Below, piece after piece: positions 28,716 through 36,409 of a stretch of 64,000 nt of DNA. The notes under the pieces were generated by a model. The model did no database searches, was not told the DNA's origin, and was given only the letters and a program-made list of their open reading frames with translations. How positions within the stretch are numbered: position 1 is the first letter of the stretch; each line of letters starts with the position of its first letter. The position numbers were made by a program, and so were the translations under genes. Source of the DNA: Chelativorans sp. (GTDB lineage Bacteria > Pseudomonadota > Alphaproteobacteria > Rhizobiales > Rhizobiaceae); contig NZ_JAPSLH010000016.1 of the NCBI RefSeq assembly GCF_031180965.1, positions 28,620 to 92,619 on the forward strand, read 5' to 3'.

Positions 28716-28748
28716 ATGTTCAGGAACGAGGAAAGCGGGACCCGATGA
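28716..28748 (+). CDS. Possible 10-residue leader peptide coupled to the methyltransferase gene
   Basis: A very short reading frame (MFRNEESGTR) follows a strong Shine-Dalgarno AAGGAGG (28705-28711, spacer 4). Its TGA overlaps the methyltransferase ATG as ATGA. The methyltransferase start has only a weaker GAGGAA box of its own, so ribosomes ending on the leader could reinitiate. This is an inference from layout; no homologue is known to me. Confidence 0.35.
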   Translation: MFRNEESGTR

Positions 28749-29494
28749 ACACGAATTTCCAGAATGATGTGGCCCGGCGCATCGCCGAGCTTGGTCCCTG
28801 GTTCCAGAACATGACGATCGGCGGCATCCAGACTGCGCCTGAGCATTTCCTGGGCGACTATCCCAACTGCAAATGGCGCAACTTCTCCCACGTCATCCCT
28901 GACGACCTGGAAGGGCGCTCGGTGCTCGATATCGGCTGCAATGCCGGCTTCTACACGATCGAGATGAAGCGGCGGAACGCCGGCCGCGTGCTCGGGATCG
29001 ACAGCGATCCGCATTACCTGCGCCAGGCCGAATTCGCCGCCGAGCAGGCAGGCGTGGATATCGAGTTCCGGCAGATGTCGGTCTACGAACTCGGCCGGCT
29101 CGGCGAGAAATTCGATCTCGTCATCTTCATGGGCGTGCTCTACCATTTGCGTTATCCGCTGCTGGCGCTCGACCTCATTTACGAGCATGTGGCGAAGGAC
29201 CAGATGCTCTTCCAATGCCTGCAGCGCGGCTCGAACAAGCTGGCCGAACTCGATCCTGACTATCCCTTCGCCGAGTGGGATGTGTTCGACAGGCCGGAAT
29301 TCCCGAAACTCCACTTCATCGAACACCGCTATACGGGCGATCCGACCAACTGGTTCTTCCCCAACCGCGCCGCGGTGGAGGCGATGCTGCGCAACAGCGG
29401 CTTCGTCATAGAGGAGCACCCGGAGCGCGAGGTGTATCTCTGCCGCAAGGGCGAGCGTGGCTTTGCCGTCGACCCGCCGCCGCTGATCGGCTGA
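28745..29494 (+). CDS. SAM-dependent methyltransferase (CmoB-like fold, Rta_06860-type)
   Basis: A 249-residue class I methyltransferase. SAM-binding motif I is VLDIGCNAGFYTIEM (about residues 60-74), motif II is GRVLGIDSD, and DLVIFMGVLYHLRYPLLAL is motif IV with a post-loop. The order resembles CmoB-type enzymes and, from memory, the TIGR04290 group seen beside glycosyltransferases in Alpha- and Betaproteobacteria. It is the first gene behind the EcfG-type promoter. O- or C-methylation of a sugar or inositol moiety is plausible but unproven. Confidence 0.82.
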   Translation: MNTNFQNDVARRIAELGPWFQNMTIGGIQTAPEHFLGDYPNCKWRNFSHVIPDDLEGRSVLDIGCNAGFYTIEMKRRNAGRVLGIDSDPHYLRQAEFAAEQAGVDIEFRQMSVYELGRLGEKFDLVIFMGVLYHLRYPLLALDLIYEHVAKDQMLFQCLQRGSNKLAELDPDYPFAEWDVFDRPEFPKLHFIEHRYTGDPTNWFFPNRAAVEAMLRNSGFVIEEHPEREVYLCRKGERGFAVDPPPLIG

Positions 29495-29582
29495 TTTTCG
29501 GCAGCAACAGAACAAATCCTTGCCAGGCGTGTTGGGGCGCCGTTGCCGGGACGGGGGTTCCGGCCTTCCCGGCGATCTGTGG

Positions 29583-30518
29583 ATGCAAATCGAGATATTG
29601 AACGAAGCGGAATCCCTTGAGGAGGAGTGGTGGGCCCTATGGCGCCGCGACCCCTGCGCCACGCCATTCCAGAGCCCCGCCTGGCTTCTGCCCTGGCGGC
29701 GCCACTTCAATGACGGCGAGAGCGTCGTCCTGGCGCTGCGGCAGGACGGGCAGCTCGTCGGCCTCATACCCCTGATGCGGCTTGACGGCCGGCTGCTCCT
29801 CTGGGGCGCTGGCACTTCGGATTGGCTCGGCGGCCTGTTCGATCCGGATATTGAGCCGGACGCGATCGCATCCGCCCTTTTGCAGATCGAGGAGCCTGTG
29901 GATCTGTTCCAGCTGCCGGAAAACTCGCCGTTGCTGCGCTCGCCCGCCCCGGAGGGCTGGGACGACCGGCGCGGGCTGTCCGAGAGCTGCGCGATCCTTT
30001 CCCTGCCGGCCCAGCTCAGCCCGAATATGCGGCAGAACCTGCGCTACTATTCCCGACGCGCCGCCCGCAGCGGAGTGAGCGAGCCGGCGGAGCTCGGATC
30101 CGACTATGTGAAATGCCTCGCCGACCTGCATACGCGGCGCTGGCAGAACCGGCAGGAGCCGGGCGTGTTCGCTGACCCGCGCCTTCTGGCGTGGCAGCAG
30201 GAGGCCGCCGTGCTGCTCGAGCAGGCCGGTTTGCTTCGCCTCTATTCCCTGCGCAGGGCCGGGCATATCGTGGCTGCAATATGCGTGCTCTGGGGCAAGG
30301 AGCGCGCCTTCTACTATATCGGCGGCTTCGACCCAGAGCATGCCAATCTTGGCCTCGGCACGGTGCTCGTCGGCCACGCGATCGCAGAAGCCGAGCACGG
30401 GAACCTGACGAATTTCGATTTCCTGCGCGGGCGGGAAGAATACAAATATCGCTGGGGCGCCGCGGACAGCCCGACCCACGCGCGTTACCTGGCCCCAGGC
30501 GCGCAGAGAGCGGCGTGA
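29583..30518 (+). CDS. GNAT/BioF2-like (Acetyltransf_6) acyltransferase
   Basis: A 311-residue protein. The N-terminal half (WRRDPCATPFQSPAWLLPWR) and the C-terminal half (about residues 140-290) resemble CelD/BioF2-type double-GNAT proteins. 'YYIGGFDPEHANLGLGTVL' and 'FDFLRGREEYKYRW' are characteristic of the C-terminal acyl-CoA domain. Related proteins acylate sugars or transfer amino acids. The ATG at 29583 is preferred to one at 29520, whose extra residues have no family counterpart. In this cluster it may acylate an amine freed by the PIG-L deacetylase. Confidence 0.75.
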   Translation: MQIEILNEAESLEEEWWALWRRDPCATPFQSPAWLLPWRRHFNDGESVVLALRQDGQLVGLIPLMRLDGRLLLWGAGTSDWLGGLFDPDIEPDAIASALLQIEEPVDLFQLPENSPLLRSPAPEGWDDRRGLSESCAILSLPAQLSPNMRQNLRYYSRRAARSGVSEPAELGSDYVKCLADLHTRRWQNRQEPGVFADPRLLAWQQEAAVLLEQAGLLRLYSLRRAGHIVAAICVLWGKERAFYYIGGFDPEHANLGLGTVLVGHAIAEAEHGNLTNFDFLRGREEYKYRWGAADSPTHARYLAPGAQRAA

Positions 30519-30655
30519 GAAGGGAGCTCGGCATCCGCTGGACCATCGGCGATGTATCGCAGCGCGGCTTCGAGGCCCTTCGCCTCTCCATCTGGGGCCC
30601 CCGCCTGGCCTATCAGCCGCATCTAGGCCATGCGGTGCCCATCACGCCCGGCTGA
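30515..30655 (+). pseudogene. Truncated gene fragment after the acyltransferase gene
   Basis: A GTG at 30515 overlaps the acyltransferase TGA (GTGA), and the frame reads MRRELGIRWTIGDVSQRGFE then ALRLSIWGPRLAYQ before stopping after 46 residues. The first 30 residues look like the N-terminus of a larger protein I recall near similar clusters (RWTIGDVS...GFEALRLS..WG), while the rest does not continue the pattern. This suggests a 3' deletion. The following 296 bases (30656-30951) hold no gene, only the predicted ino1 promoter. It could instead be a genuine small protein. Confidence 0.35.
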
Positions 30656-30842
30656 ATTCGCGGCGTCTCCCTTGGCCTCTCTTACGACCGGCCGGCGAGG
30701 GACTGCATTGCCGAGCACTGAAACTGCGCCGTGCCGAATTCTACCGCCGCGTCGCCCTGAAAGTGTCCGAGGCAGCCTGAAGTCCGCGGCGGTGTAGCCC
30801 CGGTCCCCGCGGGTATCTGGCCAGGCGAGCACCTGCGAAGCG

Positions 30843-30867
30843 GGAACCAAATCGCGCCATGCCTGTT
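30843..30867 (+). promoter_or_regulatory. Near-consensus EcfG-type promoter upstream of the inositol-phosphate synthase gene
   Basis: GGAAC (30843-30847), 16 bases, then TGTT (30864-30867): one mismatch (T for C) to GGAAC-N16-CGTT. Start predicted near 30875, about 77 bases before the ino1 ATG. It would restart transcription inside the cluster after the gene fragment at 30515. Confidence 0.55.
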
Positions 30868-30951
30868 TCCCTCCGGTTGGAGGGAGTTCGGCTGCGATCT
30901 TGCCCGCGGAGCCGCATGGGCGCTTCCTCCTGGAGACATGGAGACGAGACT

Positions 30952-32055
30952 ATGCATGGTGCTCAAGTGCGCGTGGGTATTGTCGGCGTCGGCAACTGCG
31001 CGTCCTCCTTCGTGCAAGGGCTGGCCTATTACCGCGGCTTGCGCTCCAACAATCCCATTCCCGGGATCATGAATGCCGATATCGGCGGTTATCTCATCGA
31101 CGACGTCGTCATCAGCTCCGCCTTCGACGTGAATGCCTCCAAGGTCGGGCGCGACGTGGCGGAGGCGGTCTTCGCTCGTCCCAACAACACGATCAAATTC
31201 GCCGAGGTGGAGCGCACGGGCGTCACCGTCTCGCGCGGCCCGACGCTTGACGGCATCGGCAAGTATCTGCGCGAGGAGGTGGAGGAATCCGACGAGGCGG
31301 AAGTCGATGTCGCAGAGGTGCTGAGCCAGACCAGGACGGATGTGCTCGTCTCCTATCTTCCGGTCGGCTCCGAGCAGGCCGCCGTCTTCTATGCCGAGGA
31401 GGCGCTGAAGGCCGGCTGCGCCTTCGTCAACTGCATGCCCGTCTTCATCGCTTCGCGGCCGGAATGGCGCAAAAGGTTCGAGGAGCGCGGCCTGCCGATC
31501 ATCGGCGACGACATCAAGAGCCAGTTCGGTGCCACCATCGTGCACCGGGTGCTCACAAACCTCTTCCGCGAGCGCGGCGTGCAGCTCGACCGCACCTATC
31601 AGCTCAATTTCGGCGGCAATACCGATTTCCAGAACATGCTGGAGCGCGAGCGGCTGGAATCAAAGAAGATTTCCAAGACCCAGGCTGTCACCAGCCAGCT
31701 CGGGGTTCCCATGGAGCCGGAAAACATCCATGTGGGCCCGAGCGATCACGTGCCGTGGCTGACCGACCGGAAGTGGGCCTATATCCGCATGGAAGGAACC
31801 ACCTTCGGCGGCGTCCCGATCAATTGCGAGCTGAAGCTGGAAGTCTGGGACTCGCCCAACAGCGCCGGCATCGTCATCGACGCGGTGCGCTGCGCCAAGC
31901 TCGCCATGGACCGCGGCGAGAGCGGCGCCCTTATCGGCCCGTCCAGCTATTTCATGAAGTCGCCGCCGCAGCAATTCACCGACGCGGAAGCCCGGTTGCG
32001 CACGCTTCAGTTCATTTCCGGCGAGGACGAACTTCCCTCCGGCCTCAAGCAGTGA
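30952..32055 (+). CDS. ino1: myo-Inositol-1-phosphate synthase (actinobacterial type)
   Basis: A 367-residue enzyme converting glucose 6-phosphate to inositol 1-phosphate with bound NAD. The NAD loop is [13 protein letters not shown] (8-20). The catalytic region includes [44 protein letters not shown] and [14 protein letters not shown], matching the short actinobacterial Ino1 (367 residues in Mycobacterium, as recalled) rather than the 500-residue eukaryotic form. The ATG at 30952 has GGAG at 30940-30943 and starts directly before the Rossmann strand; the start at 30859 would begin inside the predicted promoter. The next gene overlaps by GTGA. Confidence 0.93.
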   Translation: MHGAQVRVGIVGVGNCASSFVQGLAYYRGLRSNNPIPGIMNADIGGYLIDDVVISSAFDVNASKVGRDVAEAVFARPNNTIKFAEVERTGVTVSRGPTLDGIGKYLREEVEESDEAEVDVAEVLSQTRTDVLVSYLPVGSEQAAVFYAEEALKAGCAFVNCMPVFIASRPEWRKRFEERGLPIIGDDIKSQFGATIVHRVLTNLFRERGVQLDRTYQLNFGGNTDFQNMLERERLESKKISKTQAVTSQLGVPMEPENIHVGPSDHVPWLTDRKWAYIRMEGTTFGGVPINCELKLEVWDSPNSAGIVIDAVRCAKLAMDRGESGALIGPSSYFMKSPPQQFTDAEARLRTLQFISGEDELPSGLKQ

Positions 32056-32672
32056 AAACCGTGTTCCACCTCCTGCGCCATGCCTCGCATGGCCACGTCG
32101 GCAGGGTGTTGACGGGGCGCCTTCCGGGCGCGCCGCTGACAGGTGAAGGCCGCGAGGAAGCGCTCGCCCTCGGCAGGCACATGGCAGGTGAGAAGCTCGA
32201 CGCCATCTATGCAAGCCCCCGGCTGCGCGCGCAGCAGACAGCCGAGATCATCGCCCGCGAGACGCGCGTTGAGAGCAGGACCGCGGAGGAGCTGGACGAG
32301 ATCGATTTCGGCGGCTGGTCCGGCAGGAGCTTCGACGATCTCGCCGCCGATCCGGCCTGGCGGATCTGGAACGAGGAGCGCGGCAGCGCGGCCACGCCCG
32401 CAGGCGACACGATGGAACGCGCCGCCGCCCGCATCACCGGCTTCATGGAGCGGCTTTGCCGCGAGCGCGCGGGCCAGCATCTTGCGCTGGTCAGCCACTG
32501 CGATGTCATCAAGGCGGCCCTCTGCCGCTATCTCGACCTCCCCTTCCAGAGCGTGCACGGGTTCGAGATCGCTCCCGCATCGATCACGACGCTGGCCATC
32601 GGCAAGGGCGGCGCAACGCTGATCGCGCAGAACGTCCGTCCCGCGCAGCTTCCCGTGGGAGCACTGGCATGA
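32052..32672 (+). CDS. Histidine phosphatase family protein
   Basis: A 206-residue phosphoglycerate-mutase-like phosphatase. The catalytic [11 protein letters not shown] has the RH motif near residues 8-9, and the second catalytic His is in [11 protein letters not shown]. '[16 protein letters not shown]' and 'EIDFGGWSG' are standard family motifs. It starts with GTG overlapping the ino1 stop and ends overlapping the glycosyltransferase ATG (ATGA). The position suggests that it dephosphorylates inositol phosphate, or a phosphorylated pathway intermediate, in place of an IMPase. Confidence 0.88.
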   Translation: MKTVFHLLRHASHGHVGRVLTGRLPGAPLTGEGREEALALGRHMAGEKLDAIYASPRLRAQQTAEIIARETRVESRTAEELDEIDFGGWSGRSFDDLAADPAWRIWNEERGSAATPAGDTMERAAARITGFMERLCRERAGQHLALVSHCDVIKAALCRYLDLPFQSVHGFEIAPASITTLAIGKGGATLIAQNVRPAQLPVGALA

Positions 32673-33766
32673 AGCTGGTGATCTTCGGCCTCAGCATCAG
32701 CTCCTCCTGGGGCAACGGCCATGCCACGCTCTGGCGCGGCCTCGTGCGCGCGCTCGGCCGGCGCGGCTGGACGGTGGTCTTCTTCGAGCGCGACCTTCCC
32801 TACTATGCCGGCGCGCGCGACCTATACGAGATCGAGAATGGTGAGCTGATTCTCTACAGCGATTGGGAGGATGCGCTGCCCGCCGCCCGCCGTCACCTGG
32901 CCGATGCGGATGTCGCGCTCGTCTCTTCGTATTGCCCCGATGGGGTCGCCGCCTCCGATCTCGTCCTTGCCGCGCCGCGCCCTGTCCGCCTCTTTTACGA
33001 TCTCGATACGCCGGTGACGCTGTCCGTCCTCGAGCGCGGCGAGAGCACCAGCTATATCGGGCCGCGCGGCCTCACCGACTTCGACCTGGTGCTTAGCTAT
33101 ACGGGCGGCGAGGCGCTTGACGAATTGAAATCGCGGCTCGGAGCCCGCATCGTCGCCCCGCTCTACGGCCATGTCGATCCGTGCGTGCACCGGCCGACGA
33201 CGCCGGTTGAACACTATGCGGCCGACCTTTCCTATATCGGCACCTATGCCGAGGATCGGCAGGCAGGCGTTTCCGCCTTCCTGCTGGAGCCGGCGCACAG
33301 GCGTCCCAATCTGCGCTTCGTCATTGCCGGGGCGCAGTATCCGCAGGATTTTCCATGGGCGGAGAATGTCTTCTTCGTCCGCCATCTGCCGCCTGAGGAA
33401 CATCCGGCCTTCTATTCCTCCTCACGGCTAACGCTCAATGTCACGCGCCGGGCCATGGCCAAGATGGGCTGGTGCCCGTCCGGCCGGCTGTTCGAGGCGG
33501 CGGCCTGCGCCGTTCCCATTATTTCCGACTGGTGGCAGGGGCTCGACGCCTTCTTCGAACCGGGACGCGAGATCCTGGTCGCGCTCGAATCGGAAGATGT
33601 CACCGCCGCTCTCGACCTTGGCGACGCGGAACTCCGTCGCATCGCGGAAGCAGCGCGCGAGCGGGTGCTCTCCAGCCACACGTCCGAACATCGCGCCATC
33701 GAGTTCGAAGCTATTCTCGACGATCTGAAATCCGCCGCCGCCGGCGAGCCCGCGCTGCAGGCATGA
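32669..33766 (+). CDS. CgeB-like glycosyltransferase
   Basis: A 365-residue GT-B type protein. The N-terminal domain starts [19 protein letters not shown], and 'SSYCPDGVAASDL' and 'LFYDLDTPVT' follow. The C-terminal Glyco_trans_1_2 segment shows LNVTRRAMAKMGWCPSGR and LFEAAACAVPIISDWW, where the Glu contacts the sugar nucleotide. CgeB-family proteins are spore or cell-surface maturation glycosyltransferases. The ATG overlaps the phosphatase stop. It could attach a sugar to inositol or to the growing glycoside. Confidence 0.82.
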   Translation: MKLVIFGLSISSSWGNGHATLWRGLVRALGRRGWTVVFFERDLPYYAGARDLYEIENGELILYSDWEDALPAARRHLADADVALVSSYCPDGVAASDLVLAAPRPVRLFYDLDTPVTLSVLERGESTSYIGPRGLTDFDLVLSYTGGEALDELKSRLGARIVAPLYGHVDPCVHRPTTPVEHYAADLSYIGTYAEDRQAGVSAFLLEPAHRRPNLRFVIAGAQYPQDFPWAENVFFVRHLPPEEHPAFYSSSRLTLNVTRRAMAKMGWCPSGRLFEAAACAVPIISDWWQGLDAFFEPGREILVALESEDVTAALDLGDAELRRIAEAARERVLSSHTSEHRAIEFEAILDDLKSAAAGEPALQA

Positions 33767-33779
33767 AGGAGGTGCTCCG

Positions 33780-34625
33780 ATGTGGGGAATCATTCCGGCC
33801 GCAGGCTGCGGAAGCCGAATCCAGCCGCTGGCCTTCTCGAAGGAGCTTCTGCCCGTCGGCAGCCGTCTGACGGACGGGGCCGAGCGGCCCTGCGCCGTCA
33901 GCGAATATCTGTGCGAGCGCATGATCGCGGGCGGAGCGGACAAGCTCTGCTTCGTCATCGCGCCCGGCAAGTCCGACATCCTTGAATATTACGGCGGCAG
34001 CTATGGCAGCGCCTCCATCGCCTATGTCGTGCAGCCGGAGCCGAGCGGGCTGTGCGATGCGATCTTCCGCGTGGCGCCGCTGATCGCACCGGACGAGCAT
34101 CTGCTGGTCGGCCTGCCCGACACGATCTGGATGCCGGCCGACGGGTACCAGGCACTGCCCGACGGGGTGCTCTCCTTCCTGCTCTTCCCGGTGGAAAACC
34201 CGTCCGCATTCGACGCGGTCGAGACGGATGAGGACGGAAATGTCCGGGAAATCCAGGTGAAGCAGCAGAACGCCTCGACCAACTGGATCTGGGGCGGGTT
34301 CAAGATGTCCGGCCGCATCCTGCACGAGCTTCTGGCGCTCTGGCTCGAGCGCGGCCGCACGGACGAATATATGGGCACGTTGGTCAATGCCTATCTGGCC
34401 AAGGGTGGCAGGGCGGAGGGCATCCGCGCCGGCCGCGCCTATGTGGATGTCGGCACGCTCGAAGGCTACCGCGCCGCCAATGACCTGCTGCGGCACAGCG
34501 CCGTCGAGCAAGGCGCGCCGGTGCCCGGCGCCCATGTCACCGCCGGTGCGCCGGCGGGGCGCCAGTTGCTTGCGCATCGTCGCGAGCTTGTCATGTCTTT
34601 CAAGCAAGTTGAACGAGGGGTCTGA
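33780..34625 (+). CDS. Sugar-1-phosphate nucleotidylyltransferase (GalU/RmlA-like)
   Basis: A 281-residue NTP-transferase fold. The nucleotide loop is MWGIIPAAGCGSRIQPLAFSK (residues 1-21, a G-x-G-x-R variant AAGCGSR), followed by KELLPVG. 'VGLPDTIW' holds the metal-binding Asp. The C-terminus has no left-handed helix. It follows a near-perfect AAGGAGGTG box. It probably makes the NDP-sugar used by the two cluster glycosyltransferases; base and sugar are unknown. Confidence 0.87.
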   Translation: MWGIIPAAGCGSRIQPLAFSKELLPVGSRLTDGAERPCAVSEYLCERMIAGGADKLCFVIAPGKSDILEYYGGSYGSASIAYVVQPEPSGLCDAIFRVAPLIAPDEHLLVGLPDTIWMPADGYQALPDGVLSFLLFPVENPSAFDAVETDEDGNVREIQVKQQNASTNWIWGGFKMSGRILHELLALWLERGRTDEYMGTLVNAYLAKGGRAEGIRAGRAYVDVGTLEGYRAANDLLRHSAVEQGAPVPGAHVTAGAPAGRQLLAHRRELVMSFKQVERGV

Positions 34626-34628
34626 CTG

Positions 34629-35546
34629 ATGATCGAAGCCGCGATGATCTGGAACGAGCCGAACAACAAGTCCCATTGGGACCCGGAGATCGATCCCGAT
34701 TGGAGCCTCTTCGCCCAAATGGCCATCGGCGCGGCCGACGCGATTCACAGCGTCAACCCCAATGTCGTTCGCGTGCTGGGCGGCATGTCGCCCATCGATC
34801 CGCTCTTCGTGCAGAACCTCCAGGGCAAGGGCGTGCTGGATCACGTCGACGCGATTGCCGTCCACGGCTTTCCGCTCGATTGGAACCTGTGGCAGATCCA
34901 CGAATGGCCGCAGAAGCTCGCCGAAATCCAGGCCGTCACGCATCTGCCCGTCTGGGTGAGCGAAGTGGGTATCTCCACCTTCGGCGCCGAGGAGGTTCAG
35001 GTCTGGGGCCTGCAGCGGACTTTCGAGCTGCTCAAGGGCCGGGCGCCGCGCGTCCAATGGTACAGTCTTTTCGACCTGCCGCAGGCCTGGGGCGCCACCA
35101 CGCGCCACAAGGAGGCGGAAGGCTCCTCCTATTACCGGCACTTCTATATGGGGCTGATCCGCGAGGACGGAACGCCGAAGCCGTCCTTGGAGAAGTTCGG
35201 CGAATGCACGCCGGAATTCGGCCTTTGCCAATGGTTCCACTTCGAGGATCCGCGTCTCGACGAGGCTGTCACCTGGATGAAGCGGCTGGGCGTGAAATAT
35301 CTGCGCACCGGCCTCTCCTGGGCCGACAGCTTCCGCCCGAACGCGCTCGACTGGTTCGACCGGCAGATGGAGGCGCTGGCCGATTTCGACGTGACGGTCA
35401 CTTTCTGCTTCACGCCGGAGCATCGCGGCATCGCTCCTCACCATACCAGCGCGCCGCTCAATCCGCAGGAATTCGCGGATTTCTGCGCATCCATGATCGA
35501 GCGCTATGCCGGCCGTGCCGACACGCAGATCCGGGGTGCCGCATGA
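34629..35546 (+). CDS. Glycoside hydrolase-like protein with apparently permuted TIM barrel
   Basis: A 305-residue protein resembling clan GH-A (beta-xylosidase/GH39-like) but out of order. The acid/base motif WNEPN comes at residues 8-12 (Glu10) right at the N-terminus, and the nucleophile-like WVSEVG is at 109-114 (Glu112). The C-terminal third (about 208-295: LDEAVTWMKRLGVKYLRTG, then SW, DWFDRQMEAL, FTPEH) looks like strands beta1-beta3, which normally precede NEP. There is no room upstream for a missing N-terminus, since the previous gene ends 3 bases before. Either the fold is circularly permuted or it is a remnant of tandem barrels. It may trim or transfer sugars in this pathway. Confidence 0.7.
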   Translation: MIEAAMIWNEPNNKSHWDPEIDPDWSLFAQMAIGAADAIHSVNPNVVRVLGGMSPIDPLFVQNLQGKGVLDHVDAIAVHGFPLDWNLWQIHEWPQKLAEIQAVTHLPVWVSEVGISTFGAEEVQVWGLQRTFELLKGRAPRVQWYSLFDLPQAWGATTRHKEAEGSSYYRHFYMGLIREDGTPKPSLEKFGECTPEFGLCQWFHFEDPRLDEAVTWMKRLGVKYLRTGLSWADSFRPNALDWFDRQMEALADFDVTVTFCFTPEHRGIAPHHTSAPLNPQEFADFCASMIERYAGRADTQIRGAA

Positions 35547-36409
35547 CAGCGATGCTCAGCCTGGCCGAGCTCGAGCTCCTCTCGCCGGCGGAATCCTTGC
35601 TGGAGCTGATCTGCTCGCCCGAAGGTGGGGTGCTCGACTGCCGTGACGTGCTCGTGGTGGTCGCCCATCCCGACGACGAGACGATCGCCATCGGCGGGCA
35701 GCTCACCCGCATGCAAGGCGTTCGCCTGTTGCATGTGACCGACGGCGCGCCCGTGAACATGGCGGACGCGGAAGCGCAGGGCTTTTCGAGGCGCGAGGAC
35801 TATGCCGCCGCGCGCCGCCGCGAGCTCGAGGCCGCAGTCGCGGTGGCGGGGCTCGGCCCTGAGGCGCTCCTTTCCTTCGATGTTCCCGACCAGTCCACAG
35901 CCTTCCGGCTCTCAGAGCTTTCCCGGCGGCTCGCCGATCTCCTTCAGGAGACAGAAGTCGGAACCGTGATCACTCACGCTTATGAAGGCGGTCATCCGGA
36001 TCACGACGCTACCGCCTTCATAGCCCGCGCGGCGTGCCACCTCTTGGGCCAGCGCAATCTCCCAGCGCCGGCGGTCTATGAATTCCCGCTCTACCATATG
36101 CGGCACGGCGAATGGGTATTTCAGGAGTTTGCGCCGGGCCACGAACTCGAATTCGCGATCGCGCTGGACGAGGAGGCGGCGGAGATGAAGCGGCGGATGC
36201 TCGCCGCCCACGTCACCCAGCAGCGGACGCTCGGCACCTTCCGGCTGAAGGCGGAACGGTTCAGGCCCGCCATGCCCTGCGATTTCCACCAGCTGCCCAA
36301 CGAAGGGGAAGTGCTTTACGGCCAGTTCGACTGGGGGCTGCGTCCCTCCGACTGGCCCGCCCTGGTCGACAAGGCATGCCGGGAGCTGGGCCTGCCCAAA
36401 TGGCTCTAG
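35543..36409 (+). CDS. PIG-L/LmbE family N-deacetylase (MshB/BshB-like)
   Basis: A 288-residue zinc hydrolase. The metal-site motif AHPDDE is at 41-46 and the second histidine motif GGHPDHD at 149-155. The family removes acetyl from N-acetylglucosaminyl compounds: GlcNAc-PI in eukaryotes, GlcNAc-Ins in mycothiol synthesis (MshB) and GlcNAc-malate in bacillithiol synthesis (BshB). With inositol-phosphate synthase and glycosyltransferases alongside, GlcNAc-inositol is the most natural predicted substrate. The ATG overlaps the GH-like stop (ATGA), and its end overlaps the next gene by 10 bases. Confidence 0.9.
   Translation: MTAMLSLAELELLSPAESLLELICSPEGGVLDCRDVLVVVAHPDDETIAIGGQLTRMQGVRLLHVTDGAPVNMADAEAQGFSRREDYAAARRRELEAAVAVAGLGPEALLSFDVPDQSTAFRLSELSRRLADLLQETEVGTVITHAYEGGHPDHDATAFIARAACHLLGQRNLPAPAVYEFPLYHMRHGEWVFQEFAPGHELEFAIALDEEAAEMKRRMLAAHVTQQRTLGTFRLKAERFRPAMPCDFHQLPNEGEVLYGQFDWGLRPSDWPALVDKACRELGLPKWL

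Noticed and set aside
28572..28748. A 58-codon frame ending at the methyltransferase ATG
   Set aside because: Its ATG lies within the predicted -10 region, upstream of the transcript start; only the short internal frame from 28716 is plausible.
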